DNA of 64,000 bases from positions 3,906,001-3,970,000 of the forward strand of contig OY969783.1 in assembly GCA_963702995.1 (NCBI GenBank), read 5' to 3'. How positions within the stretch are numbered: the stretch's first letter is position 1; each line of letters opens with the position of its first letter. The stretch is from MFD04580-c1 sp963702995. Its GTDB lineage: Bacteria; Planctomycetota; Phycisphaerae; Tepidisphaerales; Tepidisphaeraceae. Shown here piece after piece: positions 61,197 through 64,000 of the stretch. Both the position numbers and the translations under genes were made by a program. Under the pieces are notes generated by a model. The model was not told the origin of the DNA. It did not search any database and saw only the letters and a list, made by a program, of their open reading frames with translations.

Positions 61197-62677
61197 ATGA
61201 AACAAGGAAAGTCGAGTCGTCGGTCGTCCGTCGCGTGCGTGGAGCCCTTGGCCCCGCGGACCCTCTTCAGCGCGACATACGCGTTCTCCACCATCGCCTC
61301 CTTGAACGAAGCGGCGCCCGGCCACGCCGGCGACACCTTCGCGAACCCGGGGTTTGAGGTCGGTGGGATCAACGGCCGCGGGGATGTCGGGTTCGCTTCC
61401 TATATCAACTCGTATGGGTCGGCTGTCGGGGAGGGCGTGTATGCCAGCAACTCCGGGAACCTGACCCCGATCATCCGCCAGGGCGACCTGGCGCCGGGCG
61501 GTGAGCGGTACGGCGGCTTCGGCACCTTCAGCCCCGGCGCGTTCAACGATCGCGGCGATTTCGTGATTGGCTTCGGGCGGACCTATTCGACTTCAACCCT
61601 GGGCGTGAACGCGTCGGTGTACAAATACACCGCGGCGACTCATGCCGTTACCGCCCTGTTCGTCCCAGGGAAGACCGATGCGCCCACCGGCGGGAAGTTC
61701 CTGGGGACCGGGTTTCACGCCTCCATCAACAACGCGGATCAGGTTGTCTTCCCCGCGATCATCCACACCCGGCTGGGGCCGGCGGGGGGCGAGAACCTCG
61801 GCCAGGGTGTCTACGAGATCGACTCCGCCGGCAAAATCACTGACGTCGCCGCGCCGGGCGACCCTGCCCCTGGTGGAAAGGTGTTCGACCTGGCGGACAG
61901 CCCGTCGATCGCCAACGGCGGCTACATCGCCTTTGCCGCGCATCTCAAGGGCGACCCGGTCCTGGACCTGGGCGTGACGACGTTCCCACAGACGCCGAAC
62001 CAGATCTCGGCATCGGAGAGCGTGTTCCTTCGAGCTCCGTCGGGGAAGCTCTCGATGCTTGCGCATCAGGGGAGCGCTATCCCCAAATCGGCCGGCGGCG
62101 GGACGTTTGACTACGCGTTCGGGCCGTCGGTGAACTCAAAGGGGCAAGTGATCTTCATGGGCGCCATTCGCCAGAAGCCCGCGTTGGCGAAACCGAGCGA
62201 CGACCCGTTCGGGTTGTTCGTCAGCGTCAACGGCGTCACCCACGCCGTCGCGCGACCCGGCATGGCGATGCCCGGCGGGGGAACGTTCGCGACCGGCGGG
62301 TTCTACATCTCCAACTGGGGGATCGCCGATCGCGGCCAAATCGCGTTCAACGCGAAACTGACGAACGGCGATCAGGGCGTCTATGTCTGGCAGAACGGCA
62401 AGCTCTCGCTGGTCGCCAAGACCGGGACTGTGATCCCGTTCGTCGGCACGATTTCCACGCTCGACCTGGGGGCCGGCCGCGCGCAAGCGCCGGCGTGGCG
62501 ATCAACGACGCGGGACAGGTGGTCTTTGGGGCGGCATTAAAGGAAGGGGGCGGCGTCCTGCTCAAGGCGACGCCGCTCGCAACCGCGCTTGTTGATCCGA
62601 CGCCGGCCGCCGTGCCGTCAACCCCGATCGAGCTGCTAACCCAACACCGCAAAGACCTGGACGATCTGTTCTCGTAA
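61197..62677 (+). CDS. LEPR-XLL protein with repeated NDRGD/NxxG beta repeats, frameshifted
   Basis: Surface protein of about 493 residues. ATG 61197 follows AAGGGAAGACGA. The signal is VEPLAPRTLFSATYAFSTIA (~15-34), an LEPR-XLL variant with APR in place of EPR. The body is a repeat protein in which a strand pair with a polar turn recurs: INGRGDVGFASY, FNDRGDFVIGFG, INNADQVVFPAI, ANGGYIAFAAH, VNSKGQVIFMGA, ADRGQIAFNAKL, INDAGQVVFGAA. This matches the DUF7453-like choice-of-anchor beta-propeller pattern. One base is missing at 62477-62489 (LDLGAGRA to SAGVAINDAG), which joins the last repeats. There is no catalytic motif. Confidence 0.78.
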
Positions 62678-62707
62678 CGAAGGCCGACTGCGGACTTGAC
62701 GGGGCAG

Positions 62708-62741
62708 ATGGGCTTCGCCGACCAGGATCGGCGAAGCCCAT
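62708..62741. terminator. Bidirectional terminator hairpin
   Basis: A 14-bp perfect stem (ATGGGCTTCGCCGA / TCGGCGAAGCCCAT) with a 6-base loop, between the convergent LEPR-XLL and uvrD genes. The tail CCGCATTTG on the plus side is weakly T-rich. Confidence 0.7.
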
Positions 62742-62782
62742 CCGCATTTGAGGATGGGGCACCCGACGGGGCCATCGCGCGA

Positions 62783-64000
62783 TTAACCGACAACTTCCAG
62801 TTTCGCCGGCGGGACAATCAGGACCTTCTGGCCGCCTCGTGCGAAGTCAACCACCGCACGAACGCCCTGGCCCGCGGTTGATACATCTCGCACGTGCCCC
62901 ACGCCAAACATCGGGTGGCGGACGCGCTGGCCAGGCGCAGGCGCCCGAGCTCCGAGCTCGTCTCGGCACGGGCGGTGAGCCGCTGGTCCCAGCGGCTGTC
63001 GATCGTGGCGATGTCCGTCCGGTCAATGACTTTCAGGTTCTCCGGCGGGAGTTCTTTCAAGAACGGGCTGGTCACGGTCCGCTCCCGCAGGCCGCGGACG
63101 GTGCGATAGCCCGCCTTGGTCAGGATCAACACCTTTTCCGCCCGGGTGATGCCAACGAAGCAGAGCCGCCGCTCTTCCTCCAGTTCGACCACGCTGGCGG
63201 CCGCCCGGCTGTGCGGCAGGATCCCCTCTTCCAGCCCGATCATCGCGACAACCGGGAACTCCAGGCCCTTGGCGGCGTGGAGCGTCATCAACGTCACCGC
63301 GCCGCCGTGGCCTTTCATATGGTCGGCGTCACTGACGAGCGAAACCGCGGCCAGATAGTCGGCCAGGCTGCCGTCGGGGTTGGCCCGGTCATATTCGGCG
63401 GCCGCACTGATTAACTCGTTGACGTTGTCCGTCGCCTTCTCGCCCTCTTCCTTGCCGGCGTCGGCCTTGCGCAGGGCGTCGGTCAAGCCGCTCTTTCGGA
63501 GGACATCCTCCATGATGGCGCGGACGTGACCCTTGGCTGGAGGTGGGGCGGCCGCTTCGTTAGCGGGGAGGGTCGTGACGGTCGATGGTTCGGCCGGCGG
63601 TTCGTTGGTTGGGGCGTCCGCCGTGGGATGATCGATCAGGGCAGCCGCCGCGGATGACGGCGACAGGCCCGCGGCGGCCGCGGAATCACTCGTGAATAGA
63701 TCGTTTTGCGGCTGGGCCCGATTCTTTCGTCGAGCGGGCTTAGCCGGCTCGGCGGCCGCAGCAGCCTCGGGCGCAGGCGTTTCGGCGATGGATGACTGCG
63801 GTTGAGATGTTTCGTCAGGGAGGACGGCATCGGCCGCCGCATTGGGTTGGGGCGGCCCGCCGGCGGGCATGATGCCGGGGAATGTCCGCCAGCGCTCGAC
63901 CATCTGGACGAAGTTTCGGGCGGCCGCCACCGCGCGCGTGGAGACGCCGGGGATCTCGGCCGCCCGCGTCATCGCCTGGAAGAGCGACATCCCGCGCCCG
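62783..64000 (-). CDS. uvrD: UvrD/PcrA-type DNA helicase, C-terminal part, frameshifted and cut by window edge
   Basis: 3'-5' SF1 helicase in mismatch and nucleotide-excision repair. Visible here is the C-terminal half: GMSLFQAMTRAAEIPGVS, then VRAIMEDVLRKSGLTDALRK (2B region), VTLMTLHAAKGLEFPVVAMI (motif V) and ELEEERRLCFVGITRAEKVL (motif VI), the hallmark helicase signatures. Between the first two segments is an Ala/Pro-rich insert of about 115 residues (PQPNAAADAVLPDETSQPQS start). After SSELGRLRL the frame breaks at 62931-62932 (missing base): the true C-terminus reads GQRVRHPMFGVGHVRDVSTA and ends PPAKLEVVG at 62783, the PcrA-type C-terminal beta domain. The stop at 62818 in the other frame is spurious. 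The N-terminal half lies outside the window. Confidence 0.9.

Noticed and set aside
62818..62940. C-terminus of uvrD ending at 62818
   Set aside because: That frame ends in an Ala/Arg-rich shadow; the alternative frame restores the PcrA C-terminal motif GQRVRHPMFGVGHV and stops at 62783.

Overview
The window is high-GC bacterial DNA, almost certainly from a Planctomycetota genome and probably from class Phycisphaerae. This rests on protein families seen directly: five secreted proteins carry an N-terminal LEPR-XLL-type motif, two end in PEP-CTERM sorting signals, and there is a PSD1 (cytochrome-like/DUF1549/DUF1553) plus DUF1501 gene pair, a prepilin-like protein with an H-X9-DG-type tail, and a giant autotransporter-repeat protein. 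The class assignment is inference. No rRNA, tRNA, CRISPR array or insertion sequence was recognised.

Layout. 0-10.7 kb: 3' part of a PBP2-type transpeptidase, a DUF2961 PEP-CTERM protein, a DUF3592 membrane protein, a LEPR-XLL/RTX-like/S53 sedolisin, a DUF2304 + GT2 pair and a DegT-family aminotransferase. 11.8-17.3 kb: a very large secretin, ribosomal protein L28 and an SDR oxidoreductase. 17.9-25.3 kb: one giant autotransporter-repeat PEP-CTERM gene. 26-31.5 kb: UDP-glucose dehydrogenase, a 67-aa protein, a WecA/MraY-family phosphosugar transferase, a Gfo/Idh/MocA oxidoreductase and an MBL hydrolase. 32-41.5 kb: a LEPR-XLL PKD-like protein, a DapA-like aldolase, a 3-methyladenine glycosylase, an epimerase, a small secreted protein, a prepilin-like protein, a Cys-rich protein, a prolyl-oligopeptidase-like hydrolase, an unknown protein and a Trm112-like protein. 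41.7-52 kb: ammonium transporter, LEPR-XLL adhesin, DUF3891 protein and the DUF1501/PSD1 pair. 52-56.7 kb: a tightly packed minus-strand glycan operon (GT2, GT2, DUF2304, DUF2142, methyltransferase). 57-64 kb: a LEPR-XLL vanadium haloperoxidase, Mug, a zinc-ribbon membrane protein, another LEPR-XLL protein and the C-terminal part of a UvrD/PcrA helicase.

Functional themes are cell-envelope and exopolysaccharide synthesis (Ugd, WecA-like, DegT, two GT2-DUF2304 units, DUF2142) and secretion and surface display (secretin, prepilin-like protein, LEPR-XLL and PEP-CTERM proteins). A few base-excision/repair genes (AAG-type glycosylase, Mug, UvrD) are scattered among them.

Two features cut across the window. 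First, I count 18 single-base frame breaks in 16 genes (11 missing bases, 7 extra), often in short homopolymers or GC repeats, including in genes that should be functional such as uvrD, the secretin and amt. I read most as uncorrected assembly indels and annotate those genes as single, frame-interrupted units. Second, several families of intergenic palindromic repeats recur through the window. Starts, domain limits and residue numbers are hand-derived estimates.
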